This document shows, piece by piece, positions 19,795 through 30,043 of a stretch of 50,805 nt of DNA. The stretch comes from Stentor coeruleus. Lineage: Eukaryota; Ciliophora; Heterotrichea; Heterotrichida; Stentoridae. The DNA lies in assembly GCA_001970955.1 (NCBI GenBank), contig MPUH01000488.1, positions 1 to 50,805 of the forward strand, read 5' to 3'. The translations under genes were made by a program, and so were the position numbers. Under the pieces are notes generated by a model. That model was not told the DNA's origin and searched no databases. It saw only the letters and a program-made list of their open reading frames with translations. Every line of letters begins with the position of its first letter. Position 1 is the stretch's first letter.

Positions 19795-20708
19795 TTTACC
19801 ATAAAATTACCTTAAAATCTTTAATACTTTATTTTCTTCAAACAAGTCTCTATTCAAGTTGATATGGTATAAGACATTGCTCTTAGAATACAATTTTAAT
19901 AATGGATATTAGTACTAATTAAATATTTTTCTAAGGAAAATATTCAAAAGTATTAAGAAAGCTAAGGAAAATAAAAATATTAAAAAATTAACTCAAGTAT
20001 TAAGAATGGTTAAAGAAAGAAGAAAATAAAGGCATAGAAGAATTAAGCTAAGCTTGTGAAAATAAGCACTAACATCTGATGAAGTTTAAAATTTATTATT
20101 ATAATCGAAAAGCTAAAAGATTACTATAAAAAGTCAGAAAGGTACAAAGCTAAGATTATGAAATTGGCAAAATTATACATCATTACATAGTATTAATTTC
20201 AACTTATAATTTATACTAAAAAACAATAGATAATAGCAAGCAAATCATTGTGATAGACCTAATTAAACTGCAATTTATGTATGCAGCGAAGGTGAGTTCT
20301 AGAAAAATTAATCAAGTTAGACATAATAGAGATAAAAATACAATTAAGAATATATTCGATAACGTGGTCTAAAACTATAATGCACTATATAAGCTTTCTT
20401 GCAATAAGCATTAAGCTTCAATTCTTGGAATAATTTCTCTTTGGCTATTTTTAGGCCTGTCTATTAACAGTTTATTTTTTCGATAATTGAATTTTTAAAT
20501 TTTAAACTCTCCATGATATATAATATAATTAATATTAAAAAGCATATTTTGTTTACGATAATTTCATTATTTCAAGAGCTTCTGCAATAAAATAAATAAT
20601 TCTATAGATTGCCATTTTTCTGCATTATCTTTTTATTATCTAGCTTAATCTCAAGATTAAAGTAGATTTAAACAGCATAATGAAGTTTGCATGCTTGAAT
20701 TGTATTTT
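19795..20708. other. Intergenic region
   Basis: A-rich on the + strand around 19900-20170, so all three frames look falsely protein-like. No frame longer than about 35 codons is open. No gene called. Confidence 0.5.
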
Positions 20709-21060
20709 ATGAATAATAGCCCACTTCTGGTGGAATGCTTAGAGTTATTAGGCAAAGTTGTTGCAAATGATGAGTTTCTAACATAGAATTGAAGATAATA
20801 AACTTTATAAACTAACTATCGCTGAGTAATAAATGTTTTGGATGGAAGACATCACAAGTGCTTACAAAGCTATACCTAAAATTTATAGTGATAAAAAAGA
20901 TAAAATTATTGGGGAAATATTTGCGGCTAGCCTCAGTACAGATACTAGCCGANAAAAAGATAAAATTATTGGGGAAATATTTGCGGCTAGCCTCAGTACA
21001 GATACTAGCCGAAATACTTTAGGTATATTAAAAAAGTAAAAAGATAATGAATTAAGTGAA
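20709..21060 (+). pseudogene. Decayed gene fragment spanning an assembly gap
   Basis: ATG 20709 opens MNNSPLLVECLELLGKVV and closes at TAG 20784. One frame over, from about 20788, protein-like sequence continues (IEDNKLYKLTIAE, two TAA codons, then MFWMEDITSAYKAIPKIY) to TAA 21037, and further KDNELSEILKV behind it. The repeated 20-residue block inside (KDKIIGEIFAASLSTDTSR twice) is not biological: it is the duplicated flank of the N at 20953. With the duplicate collapsed, one 48-codon open piece remains. Family unknown. A frameshift plus several stops argue for a pseudogene. Confidence 0.35.
20894..21012. repeat. Assembly junction: 59-bp duplicate around N at 20953
   Basis: 20894-20952 and 20954-21012 are identical and separated by one N. 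An unmerged contig overlap; the true sequence probably has one copy. Confidence 0.9.
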
Positions 21061-21083
21061 ATTCTTAAGGTAAGCAATAAATA

Positions 21084-22316
21084 TTAATACTTTAATATAT
21101 ATTTCATTACAAAATCAAAACCTAATTTTGATATGATAAAAGCTTTATAGTATATTATATATGCATTATAAAAAAAATAGAAAATATGTAGGAAGTTATT
21201 TTCATTTAAGTTTGGACTTGATGCTATACTTGAATTCGAAAATATCTCAGGCTCGATTTTCTGAATATCTAGTGAAGGGACTTGAGGTGGCTTTTCACAT
21301 TTAGGTCCACTGCCAGTTAGTAGCCTTTCAGATTCTGAACCTTCAGTATCCCCAACTACTCCACACACATCAGTATTAAACACTTCTTCTATTGGATAGC
21401 CTCGGTTTTTCATAGCTAAAACAAGTTTTAAAAGCTTTATTTCTTTGCTTTTATAAGCCTTCAACTCGCTTTTCAATTTTTTGCACATTTCTGCATAAGA
21501 CTTATTCTCAATCACCAGCGCTTTCCATGTACTTTCAGTCCTGTCAATATTATTCAAAGAAAAATTCGTTATTTTAAATAACCTAGATTCAAGGTCTGAA
21601 TAATGAGCTTCACTTTCTTCTAAAGATCTAACCAAATCTAAATTTTCTTGGCTTATCTGCTGTATACGTCTATCAAGAACTTTCCTATCTTCCATCATAA
21701 CCTGTAGTTTTTTAGCGTTTTCTAATAATGACCTTTCAGTCTTTTCAGCAAGTTCAAGGTTTTTTTTCTGAGTTTTATCCCAGATTTCAATAGCATTTTT
21801 TATTTTCCTCAGCAATCTTCCATAAACTTGATCCTTTTCAATGATTTCATCGAATAATTTATGATACTCCCCTATATTGTTAGTTATAGGCTTTTTGCTA
21901 AGATCTTTAAGCCTAGACTCTATTTCTAGTGTATCAGGCATTATTGAAACAAGTGAAGATATGTATTTGTGCCCGATTTTTGGCTGTAAATCTTTGTGAG
22001 CTTGTCTATAAGATTCGCACATTGTCCGTTGGCTACTAACCGCAGGTTCAATTGACGAGATGTTATTCATAGAATTGTTAGTTGATAAATTCTTAGGTTG
22101 TTTCGGGGAGTTCCCACGGCTTTTGTTTGGAGACTTGGTTTTTATATTTGAAATCGAACGAGTTTTTGTGATATTTGGCATATTGGAGTATGGGGAATCT
22201 TTGATGATTTTCGGGCCTAGCGAGCGCTTTTGCTCAACAGAATTACGGGTTTTTAGTTTGTTGCAAGAAAAATTCTTTTTAAGTTCAATTTCTGATAAGT
22301 TTCGGCGTCTGGACAT
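21084..22316 (-). CDS. Coiled-coil protein, TSNAXIP1-like region
   Basis: 410 aa. The N-terminal ~110 residues are basic, Ser/Asn-rich and disordered. Residues about 150-195 contain a helical block, IGEYHKLFDEIIEKDQVY then GRLLRKIKNAIEIW, that resembles the N-terminal conserved region of TSNAXIP1-type proteins. A related block occurs in the protein at 40278-41093. Coiled coil follows to about residue 310 (RSLLENAKKLQVMMEDRK and onward), then a Ser/Pro-rich tail. The last ~35 residues change abruptly to Phe/Tyr/Ile-rich sequence that looks like translated 3' flank. I found no 15/16-nt intron to explain it, so a lost stop or a sequence error is possible. Function unknown, perhaps cilium/flagellum-related. 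Confidence 0.7.
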   Translation of the reverse strand: MSRRRNLSEIELKKNFSCNKLKTRNSVEQKRSLGPKIIKDSPYSNMPNITKTRSISNIKTKSPNKSRGNSPKQPKNLSTNNSMNNISSIEPAVSSQRTMCESYRQAHKDLQPKIGHKYISSLVSIMPDTLEIESRLKDLSKKPITNNIGEYHKLFDEIIEKDQVYGRLLRKIKNAIEIWDKTQKKNLELAEKTERSLLENAKKLQVMMEDRKVLDRRIQQISQENLDLVRSLEESEAHYSDLESRLFKITNFSLNNIDRTESTWKALVIENKSYAEMCKKLKSELKAYKSKEIKLLKLVLAMKNRGYPIEEVFNTDVCGVVGDTEGSESERLLTGSGPKCEKPPQVPSLDIQKIEPEIFSNSSIASSPNLNENNFLHIFYFFYNAYIIYYKAFIISKLGFDFVMKYILKY

Positions 22317-22505
22317 AATTTAAAATTATTACTGCGAATTTCTAATTCTGTAAATCTTAACTACTGCATTTAAAGCTTAAAATTCTTAGCTTAAGAAAGC
22401 TTTAAAACTTTTTTTGTAATATTATAAGGTACTATGATTAGATTTAGCATCAATATTTAAATATTTCCCTTCAGTTTTGTTACCAAATCAGCTTAAACTT
22501 TAATA

Positions 22506-24848
22506 ATGTCCAATCTAGCTAAGCTGAAATTTCGAGTTGTCTCCTGTTCAAGTGAGGACAACGATTTCCCAGTCACAGAACTTCTTAAGCATGGCCCACA
22601 GAGTAAGGGTTGGCAAAGCGCAAGATTTCAAGACTTCCCTCAGGTGATTATTTTCCAATTCATTTGTCCAGTTCAGATTCAGCAGCTACAGTTTCTATCC
22701 CACCAGTCAAAAATTTCATCCCGAATAGAAATTTTCACTTACATACCAGAAAACCCTGTATCAATCCCTCCTTTAGATCAATTCAAATGGAAACGTCTTG
22801 GCTACCTCTCTCTAGATAACAATGAAAAATCAAATTTCCAAGCACGCGAGCTCAAATCTGTGTTTATTGACATAAAAGCATTGTTCCTGAAAATTTCCCT
22901 AAACAAATGCCATATCAACAAGTATAACATGTTCAACCAGGTTGGTCTTGTTGCAGTCAATGCTTTAGGTGAAGAGCTAGGAGACTTATCAGCCCCATCA
23001 CGCAAAGGCCTACCGCCACGATTAGAAAATGAACTGGAATTTGACCCCGTAACAACAGATAGGCTTAAACAGTTGTTGATTGCAAAAGATAGGGCTATAG
23101 AAAATGAAGACTTTGACGAAGCTAAAAAGCTTAAAGATGCTATAGAAAGGCTGAGATCTGTAGGCCAGCAACTATATACTTTAGAAGAGAGAAAAAGAAT
23201 TGCTATAAATAATGAAGACTATGAATCGGCTAAGGTTATTAAAATGGAAATCGAAAGGTTGAGAAATGCAATTCTGCCCCCAGCTGAGAATAATAATTAT
23301 TCAAGACCATATTCTGGAAACAGACCATTAGGGTTGGATAGACCAGCTTCAAGACCTCTTGCTGGAAACCCTATCCCACAATCTGATTTCGATATTTTCC
23401 CTCCAACCAAGGCGATGAAGAATGACCCTTTCATCAAGCAGGAAAACTTGCCAATAAGAAACCAGATTTACGGCAATAAAGGGCCTGTTTCTCATGATGA
23501 GCAGGTTATACCTACAGTAGCTAGTGGTAAAAACCCCGCGCAGATTTATGAAGAAGATGATGAGGAAGGACCGAAAAATGTTAGTAATTCTCCTGAACCT
23601 CTTGGAATGCAGCAAGCCAAGTTTGCTGAACCTTTCATCCACATCCTCACAGATAAAGTATGTAAAAGAATATTCTCCAAGACATGGCAGTTTAGAGAAG
23701 AAGGACTTGGTATAATTATGAATGAAGTCTCTGGCAGCAGTTCAGAAATATTTGCAAATCTCGATAACCCTGATATCTATACAGGAACTCTTGGAGCTAT
23801 CAGACATACTATTGGAGATAAAGTTGCTCAGGTATCTCAAAAATCCATGGGTCTCCTTGGACTATTAATAAAAACTATACCTCCAAGCCGTGGATATATC
23901 CACGGCGATTCTTCTGAATATGTTCAAAGTATTATGGTACTGCTTTTAGATAAAGCTGGGGACAATAATGCGAGGATTAGAGAATTAGCTGAACAAACTT
24001 TTATGGCCCTTGGAACAAGTGAAATCGTTGGCATAAACTCTTCAGTTCAAACTATAATCAAACCATCTAAAGAAAAGTCCACTTCACAAAAGCATATTGT
24101 CGGGAAATTAAATCTTCTCACTACTATTGTTGAGGAATTCCGTATTGATAATTCTAATGTACCATTTCAGCCTGTTGTTGACTATGCTATAAACAACTAT
24201 ACTAATTCTAATTCTGAAATAAGAAATGCAGCACATAATTTACTTATGAAAATATACAGTTCGGCTGGGACTAAACTTTCTAGTCTTGTCTCAGAAAATA
24301 AAAATCTAAGACAGGCTCAAATCGATGCATTACAGAAAGGATTTAGTGAAGTAGAAGTTGGGACTTATCAAGAACCTAAAGCTGTACAAATCAAAGCTGT
24401 AAGAAATGAGAGGGAAGTTCGGGAAAATAAAGAAGTCAAAGAGCAAAAAAGTTCAATCAAAAATGTGGGCATGTGTGAGTTTTGTGGTAAAACTGATTCG
24501 ATTTTTATGAACCAAGATAATTTGGATATCCACTATTGGAAGGACTGTCCAATGCTTGTTGCTTGTCCTCAGTGCTCACAAATTGTTGAGATTATTCAAT
24601 TGAATTCCCATATGCTGAAGGAATGTGAGCTTAAAGAACTTGTTGGACAGTGCCCGAGATGTAAAGAAGCGATTCATATGGATGAGTATGAACAGCATAT
24701 GGAAGAGCAAGCGTGCTTGGGTGCTAAACCTGCTCTAAAAGCAAACCGCTGTCCTTTGTGCCATGATGATGTTGACCCAGGGCAGAATGGCTGGATGAAA
24801 CATATACTTACTGAAGGTTGTCCAAATAACGATAGGAGTAATTATTAA
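22506..24848 (+). CDS. CEP104: CEP104 (FAP256-like) ciliary tip / centriolar protein
   Basis: 780 aa with the full CEP104 architecture. CEP104 caps microtubule plus ends at ciliary tips and binds CP110, CEP97 and tubulin. Residues about 5-160 form the N-terminal jelly-roll domain, with LLKHGPQSKGWQSARF and FPQVIIFQF. About 178-258 has two UVR-like helical hairpins (ENEDFDEAKKLKDAIERL and NNEDYESAKVIKMEIERL). About 380-610 is a TOG domain of HEAT-like helices. About 655-775 is the C-terminal zinc-finger array, starting MCEFCGK and ending with CPLCHDDVDPGQNGWMKHI. Length is close to the animal and Chlamydomonas proteins after allowing for a shorter linker. The frame is unbroken. Confidence 0.93.
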   Translation: MSNLAKLKFRVVSCSSEDNDFPVTELLKHGPQSKGWQSARFQDFPQVIIFQFICPVQIQQLQFLSHQSKISSRIEIFTYIPENPVSIPPLDQFKWKRLGYLSLDNNEKSNFQARELKSVFIDIKALFLKISLNKCHINKYNMFNQVGLVAVNALGEELGDLSAPSRKGLPPRLENELEFDPVTTDRLKQLLIAKDRAIENEDFDEAKKLKDAIERLRSVGQQLYTLEERKRIAINNEDYESAKVIKMEIERLRNAILPPAENNNYSRPYSGNRPLGLDRPASRPLAGNPIPQSDFDIFPPTKAMKNDPFIKQENLPIRNQIYGNKGPVSHDEQVIPTVASGKNPAQIYEEDDEEGPKNVSNSPEPLGMQQAKFAEPFIHILTDKVCKRIFSKTWQFREEGLGIIMNEVSGSSSEIFANLDNPDIYTGTLGAIRHTIGDKVAQVSQKSMGLLGLLIKTIPPSRGYIHGDSSEYVQSIMVLLLDKAGDNNARIRELAEQTFMALGTSEIVGINSSVQTIIKPSKEKSTSQKHIVGKLNLLTTIVEEFRIDNSNVPFQPVVDYAINNYTNSNSEIRNAAHNLLMKIYSSAGTKLSSLVSENKNLRQAQIDALQKGFSEVEVGTYQEPKAVQIKAVRNEREVRENKEVKEQKSSIKNVGMCEFCGKTDSIFMNQDNLDIHYWKDCPMLVACPQCSQIVEIIQLNSHMLKECELKELVGQCPRCKEAIHMDEYEQHMEEQACLGAKPALKANRCPLCHDDVDPGQNGWMKHILTEGCPNNDRSNY

Positions 24849-25677
24849 AATAACTCTTAATTGGTAGATTCGTTGAATATTTTTGGGTTACGCATTTGTA
24901 AAGATTTAAAATGAATCAAAATTATAGAACCTCATCTATGAAGCAATAAAGCTGTTTTAGAGTAGTGATGAAATAATAGAAAATATAGATATGATTAGTT
25001 TAAAGTATATGATTAAAGATTGTTGGAACGAATTTAGGATTCATTCTTTATAATAGGTTTTTTTTATTCTATCATAACTTTTAGAGTATTGTTTAGAAGG
25101 TATCCTACATAAATTTCAAAAACAAATATCAAAATTTATTATAACTAAATATATTCAAGCCATGAGTTATATGAGAAAAAAAAAATTCTGATTTCTATAT
25201 TTTTTAAAAAATAAATTTTGATAAGCAACTGTTTGAATACTACTAATACAAACATTTTTCAATGCAATAATTGATTGCTAAAAATAATTGCTAAAGTATT
25301 GAATTATTCAATGCCTAAAAAATTCAAAAAATGACTGAAAAGCCGAAGCATAAATAATTTCATAAAAAATCAGCATTCTAAAGCATATTTGGGACTATAC
25401 CATTTTTAATATTTTAAGGCTAATTTATATCTTATATTATTAAGCGATATTTAAATATAGCCTACATTTAATGAAAATCTAAACCCATCAATTACAATAA
25501 ATTACTGCATCTCATACTTTTCCCCCAGCCATATAATCTTCAATCATAAATATATCAACAATAATACCTAAATCTTCATAATCCTTATTAAAACTCTCAT
25601 TTTTAATATCCTCTCATCATCTAAACAAATTCTTTTAATTATACTAAAATATTTTGTTAATTATAAGGCGGTATAGT
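24849..25677. other. Intergenic region with a protein-like but stop-containing frame
   Basis: On + between TGA 24874 and TGA 25189, one frame reads protein-like (for example NLIYEAIKLF and LLEYCLEGILHKFQKQIS) but contains three TAA and three TAG. The number of stops is near the random expectation, so I do not call a gene. The last ~170 bases before 25678 are strongly pyrimidine-rich, as in other 5' flanks. Confidence 0.35.
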
Positions 25678-26379
25678 ATGAACGATTCTCCTAATATGAG
25701 ATCCCCGCTCCAGGACAGAAATAAAAAGCTCATCAATTTAAGTCGGCAGGTTCTTGATCATGTAAGATCAACAGACAAAACAACAGGAAACCAGATTGCT
25801 CGTGATATAATACATGGTTTTCCCAACGATGCATTTGACTCTGAATTTAAGAACATACAACGAAGAGTCTATGATGCTCTTAACGTACTCCATGCCTTAT
25901 CAATCATCTCTAAAAACCGTAACGAAATTAAATACAGAGGCTTAGTTGATAAAGAAGATTTAAGTCAACTACAGCAAAAAATATCACAGAAAAAAAAAGA
26001 GATTGAAGAAAAAAGAAATAGCCTTGGTGAAAATGTAATACAGTTTGTTGCATTACATAAACTTATTAGAAGAAACCAAGAAATTGTAGACAAGTCTGCT
26101 GTAGTAGAATTACCTTGTCTTGTTGTCAGTGGGAAGACCAAGTCTAGTATGCAATTTTCCGAAGAGTCAGTGCTAATAACCTCATCATGTCCTTTTACAA
26201 TACTCAGTGACTCTCATATCTTTGCTGAAATGAACTTGCATAAATTTACGACAACTGAAATCAGTGAGCATTTTCCTCAAGAAATCTTTGATTTACTCGA
26301 TAAATCATGTATTCAACAGCCAGAGACTAGTGAAAAAGATTATAAAGAGCTTTTTTTAAAGAATAATATATATACTTAA
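25678..26379 (+). CDS. DP-family (E2F dimerisation partner) transcription factor
   Basis: 233 aa from ATG 25678 (MNDSPNMRSP); the frame extends upstream only through a TTG. Residues about 15-90 form the winged-helix DNA-binding domain, with IQRRVYDALNVLHALSII then SKNRNEIKYRGL, the RRVYD-ALNVL signature that marks DP rather than E2F subunits. A coiled coil follows (LQQKISQKKKEIEEKR), then the DP dimerisation region (VIQFVALHKLIRRNQEI, LPCLVVSGK), and a helix near DSHIFAEMNLHK. DP proteins pair with E2F to control S-phase genes. There is no transactivation or Rb-binding domain, as expected for DP. Its stop lies 48 bp from the stop of the convergent gene on the other strand. Confidence 0.92.
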   Translation: MNDSPNMRSPLQDRNKKLINLSRQVLDHVRSTDKTTGNQIARDIIHGFPNDAFDSEFKNIQRRVYDALNVLHALSIISKNRNEIKYRGLVDKEDLSQLQQKISQKKKEIEEKRNSLGENVIQFVALHKLIRRNQEIVDKSAVVELPCLVVSGKTKSSMQFSEESVLITSSCPFTILSDSHIFAEMNLHKFTTTEISEHFPQEIFDLLDKSCIQQPETSEKDYKELFLKNNIYT

Positions 26380-26427
26380 GCTTCTTTATCTAGATGATTA
26401 AGCTAATTATATGGATTTAAAGTTAAT

Positions 26428-29400
26428 TTATTGTGTTAGGGTTTTAAGCATTTTTATTGTCTCTTCAACCAGCTCTTCAAGAGTCATATCGGCTAAATCT
26501 AGCTTGATTTGGGTTTCTTCGAACTCATAATTTATCCAAGAAGGTTCCTGGTCAATGATTTCTTTAGCTATCATAGAAGAGAGCTGTTCTTCATATATTT
26601 GTTGGATTATATCTTCTTCTGAATCATTTGAATAGCTTATAAAATCAATTTTTTTAATTTTTCCAGTTCTGACTTTGTTTAGTTGCTTGACTTCTTTAGT
26701 AACTTCTGTTGCGATTTCACTTAAAAATACAGACCTATAAGAAATAACTCTAGTGCCAAAAATCCAAGGATAAGGATCAGACTTGCGAATTTTAGAGGAT
26801 AGTGCTTCATTGACAACACTGAAAAGAAGCTTATCGTAAATGAGTTGGGCTTTTTGCAAAGGTAATATTTCAGCCGAATCTTTTTCTAGTTCTGTATAAA
26901 AATTCAGAGGTAGGACACTTATTATAGGATTTTTTTCTATCACAACCCCAATTTCTGCTTCTTGAATCATTTTAAGCATATTCAGCGGTTTAAAATGCTG
27001 AGAAGTATTCAGAATATTTTCTATATTTTTAGCATTCGAACTTAAGCAATCAAACAATCGGCTAAGATAATTCGAAAGATATTCCTCATTCATATCTATG
27101 CCTATAGTTTCTAATAGCCTAAGCTCTAGCATAGGTAAATCATCAACTCCTCGGTGTACTTGCTTTTTTTCTATTGGGTATGTTTTAAGTTTAAACATAT
27201 CAAATGATCCAAGAAAATCTGACTCTTGGCTTAAAACTTTACAAAGGATTCTTTCAGCAACATCATTTATAAAAGCTGAGCATGTTAATAGACTATCCCA
27301 AGCATCAGATATCGCTTCTGCATACACTTCATCACATATAAAATTCTGTACTCTAATGATAAAATCATCTATAAACAAAGATCTCTCTGGCTCCGAGTTT
27401 AAAATAATTTTCTGCATGCTTTTTGGAGCTTTTGGGAAATGAACGCTTTCCAAAATAAGCTCCGAAGAGTTACTTGAGTTTTGGATACTTCTGCGGCTGT
27501 TAAAAGCATAGTCTAATTCACTTATCCTTACACTTTGCTCTTCATTTTCAGAATAACTCCATACGCTATTGAAATCAATATTCTGTTTAAGTTTCATTAA
27601 TTCGTCCATTTCATCATTTTTTCCCAAATTCTGAAACATCTCATTAACAAAATTCTCCTGTCTTTCCAGTGTGTGTAGCAAACTCTCAGTGTTATCATCT
27701 TCAATAGCTTGATGCAAAGCTGATACAACTGCTTCTACATTTTCATCGAAAATTTGACTGATATTTAAATACCTTCTTTCAATAATCTCTACAAAATATT
27801 TCATAAGCATATCTTCTGAGCCAACTTTTTTAGCTAGCATCTTCATGTCTTCTAAATCTTTATTTTTAAGCATTGTAAGCTTTTTTTTCTGTATTTCTCT
27901 CCATTCAGACTGAGATCTTAAGATTTTTTCTAGTTCCTGCTGCTTTTTTACTATTCGATTCATATTCTTATGTTCGTTACAGCTATTTTTAGCTGAGCTA
28001 GCAGAAGCTTTTTGCTTCATAATCCTTCTAACTTCAGAGTCTTGATAGGAATTATGACTAGATTCTTCAAATTCATTATTTTCTAAATTCCAATCATAAT
28101 CAGCAGAATTAGTGTTTTCATTAAAGCATTCATGAAGGGCCAACCTTGTAAGAAAGCCTCGAACCCAAGCTTGGATTTTTACAGCAGCCATAGTGCGTTT
28201 ATCGTCTAAATTTTCAGATTTTGGATTTTTGGCTCTATCAACTCTTGTCTTCAATTCCAAAAGCTTCTTCCTAATCTCATCTTTTCTTCTTGAAATATCT
28301 GAACTTGTGTTTTCTTTGTTATCTTCTTTAGTTGGATTAACAGAATATGTTTCTTTTATGTTAGTTAAAGGCATTGTTATGCAGGCTTGAGGTAAAGATT
28401 CTTCATTTTTAAGCCTTTTCGCTGCAATATCATTGACTATCTGTGTTGAATTTCCTTTGTTTTCAAGTAAATCTGGATCTGGAAAAACCTCAAAGACTAT
28501 ACGTTCTCTGCCACTTTGTTTTATATCGAAATTTGTTACGTGTGGGTTAACTTCATAGATATCTGGAGTTTTCGACTTTACTTTGTGGAGGATTTTTATA
28601 GCTTCGATATCTTCTGAATCTGCAATTTGACTTACTTCTAATGATTCTTGTTTCTTTTTGGGTCTTTTCCTTGATAATTTACTGCTTTTAAGTCTTTTCA
28701 AGGGTTTTTTTGCGATTTTTTCCAGTTCCTGTAGCTGCAAAAAGCGTTTTTTATCATATTCTCTGGAATACTCCCGCTGATAATCTTTGCTTTTTCGCCT
28801 TTTTTTCTTTTGCCTTTTCATATACCGAGCTATTGACTTATCCTTTTCTTCATTTGGCTTTTTAGCTATAGTTTCTTCTTTTGGCTTAAAATTATCTTTT
28901 TTCACTTTAGCAGCATCTAAACCAATACGACTTTTCCCTGCACTTTTTGATCTCTCTCGTTCTTCCTTGCGCTTTTTCTTGATTTCCTCAGCTTCTTTTA
29001 ATACCTTCATATCATTCTGCTTAGTAATCTTCCTTTCATCAACTCCCCAAGGGCACTTTGGGGAAAATTTTTCCTGTTTGAACCTAAAATTCTCAATTCG
29101 TGTCTGGTGATTCAATGTATTCAGCTGTTTTTTCATAATATTCTGATGCTCTTTTTCTTCGTTCTTGGACTTTTCGGCTTGCTTTTTTTTAGAGTTTGGC
29201 TTTTTAAGTGTCTGCATTACGATTAAGTTAATGTTTTTCTTAACTACTGAGTCTTCTTTGATACCTTGCGGGATTTCAATAAAAATTTTTGTCTTTTTTT
29301 GCGCGGATTTAATAAAAACTTCAGCTGTTGGTGTTTTTTTCACTGGCTTTTGCATGCTTACTTTTTTAGATTGAGCATGGGGCTTGGGTGTATATGTTTT

Positions 29401-29706
29401 GTGTGGCTCTGGAGTCTTGGATTTTAATTTTTGTTTTGTGATGCTGTATACAGGTTTGTTTGAAATATCCTGAAGATTGCTTTTATTATACTTTTTAGAT
29501 TTGCTTGCTGTTACTTGAACGGGAAGCGGATATTTGCATGTGCTATCTTCATTACCAATTATCATCGCAATACTGTTAATTTTTCGACCTAATACTTCAC
29601 AAGGATTTGGTGTAAAATCTTGGTTGATTAAAGATGACTTTTGATCTTGGAAGACTGTGTTTAGAAATGGGTGATTGTATTCGATACTAAAACTTTCTTC
29701 ATGCAT
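26428..29706 (-). CDS. Large IQ-motif protein, CEP350/DUF4378-like C-terminus
   Basis: 1,092 aa, very Lys/Glu/Ser-rich. Residues 1-490 are basic and disordered with several coiled segments (EEIKKKRKEERERSKSAG). An IQ calmodulin-binding motif stands at about 507-525 (AAVKIQAWVRGFLTRL). Residues 560-720 are coiled coil. The C-terminal ~170 residues are folded and hydrophobic, with QLIYDKLLFSVVNEALSS and DPYPWIFG. This is the pattern of the DUF4378 region found at the end of CEP350 and plant TRM proteins (L-x-FD-x-x-NE-x-L, then PW). Together this suggests a centrosome/basal-body or cortical microtubule protein regulated by calmodulin. The DUF4378 link is my inference and could be wrong. No introns seen; it starts at MHEESFS. 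Confidence 0.75.
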   Translation of the reverse strand: MHEESFSIEYNHPFLNTVFQDQKSSLINQDFTPNPCEVLGRKINSIAMIIGNEDSTCKYPLPVQVTASKSKKYNKSNLQDISNKPVYSITKQKLKSKTPEPHKTYTPKPHAQSKKVSMQKPVKKTPTAEVFIKSAQKKTKIFIEIPQGIKEDSVVKKNINLIVMQTLKKPNSKKKQAEKSKNEEKEHQNIMKKQLNTLNHQTRIENFRFKQEKFSPKCPWGVDERKITKQNDMKVLKEAEEIKKKRKEERERSKSAGKSRIGLDAAKVKKDNFKPKEETIAKKPNEEKDKSIARYMKRQKKKRRKSKDYQREYSREYDKKRFLQLQELEKIAKKPLKRLKSSKLSRKRPKKKQESLEVSQIADSEDIEAIKILHKVKSKTPDIYEVNPHVTNFDIKQSGRERIVFEVFPDPDLLENKGNSTQIVNDIAAKRLKNEESLPQACITMPLTNIKETYSVNPTKEDNKENTSSDISRRKDEIRKKLLELKTRVDRAKNPKSENLDDKRTMAAVKIQAWVRGFLTRLALHECFNENTNSADYDWNLENNEFEESSHNSYQDSEVRRIMKQKASASSAKNSCNEHKNMNRIVKKQQELEKILRSQSEWREIQKKKLTMLKNKDLEDMKMLAKKVGSEDMLMKYFVEIIERRYLNISQIFDENVEAVVSALHQAIEDDNTESLLHTLERQENFVNEMFQNLGKNDEMDELMKLKQNIDFNSVWSYSENEEQSVRISELDYAFNSRRSIQNSSNSSELILESVHFPKAPKSMQKIILNSEPERSLFIDDFIIRVQNFICDEVYAEAISDAWDSLLTCSAFINDVAERILCKVLSQESDFLGSFDMFKLKTYPIEKKQVHRGVDDLPMLELRLLETIGIDMNEEYLSNYLSRLFDCLSSNAKNIENILNTSQHFKPLNMLKMIQEAEIGVVIEKNPIISVLPLNFYTELEKDSAEILPLQKAQLIYDKLLFSVVNEALSSKIRKSDPYPWIFGTRVISYRSVFLSEIATEVTKEVKQLNKVRTGKIKKIDFISYSNDSEEDIIQQIYEEQLSSMIAKEIIDQEPSWINYEFEETQIKLDLADMTLEELVEETIKMLKTLTQ

Positions 29707-29876
29707 TGTTTAAATTTACTTTTTTTATATAAGATTTGAATAAGAATGGGATTTTAATAAAAATTTAGGTAAGCGATTATTTTTATAGAGAATCAGTGAT
29801 TTGTATGCTTTTAAAGAAAAAAATACAAATTGTGTCAAAAATATGATTTAATAGTAGATTAAACATGATTTAAGCT

Positions 29877-30043
29877 TTAAATATCCTGAAGTTAGCATAA
29901 TAATTATGTGATTGAAGTGCAAGATCTATTATAAAAAATAATTTCAAACATGCAAATTANTTAAATATCCTGAAGCTAACATAATAATTATGTGATTGAA
30001 GTGCAAGATCTATTATAAAAAATAATTTCAAACATGCAAATTA
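29877..30043. repeat. Assembly junction: 83-bp duplicate around N at 29960
   Basis: 29877-29959 and 29961-30043 match except for two substitutions (GTTAGC versus GCTAAC). An unmerged overlap; the differences suggest two alleles or somatic copies. Confidence 0.9.

Noticed and set aside
19830-20170. Lys/Glu-rich protein-like reading downstream of the polyproline gene
   Set aside because: The strand is A-rich and all three frames look equally protein-like; no frame stays open beyond about 35 codons.
20833-21039. Apparent protein with two identical 20-residue repeats
   Set aside because: The repeat is the duplicated flank of the N at 20953, an assembly artefact.
28787-29110. 107-codon and similar + strand frames across 27-29.4 kb
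   Set aside because: Antisense shadows of the large Lys-rich protein; Phe/Leu/Ser-rich mirror composition.
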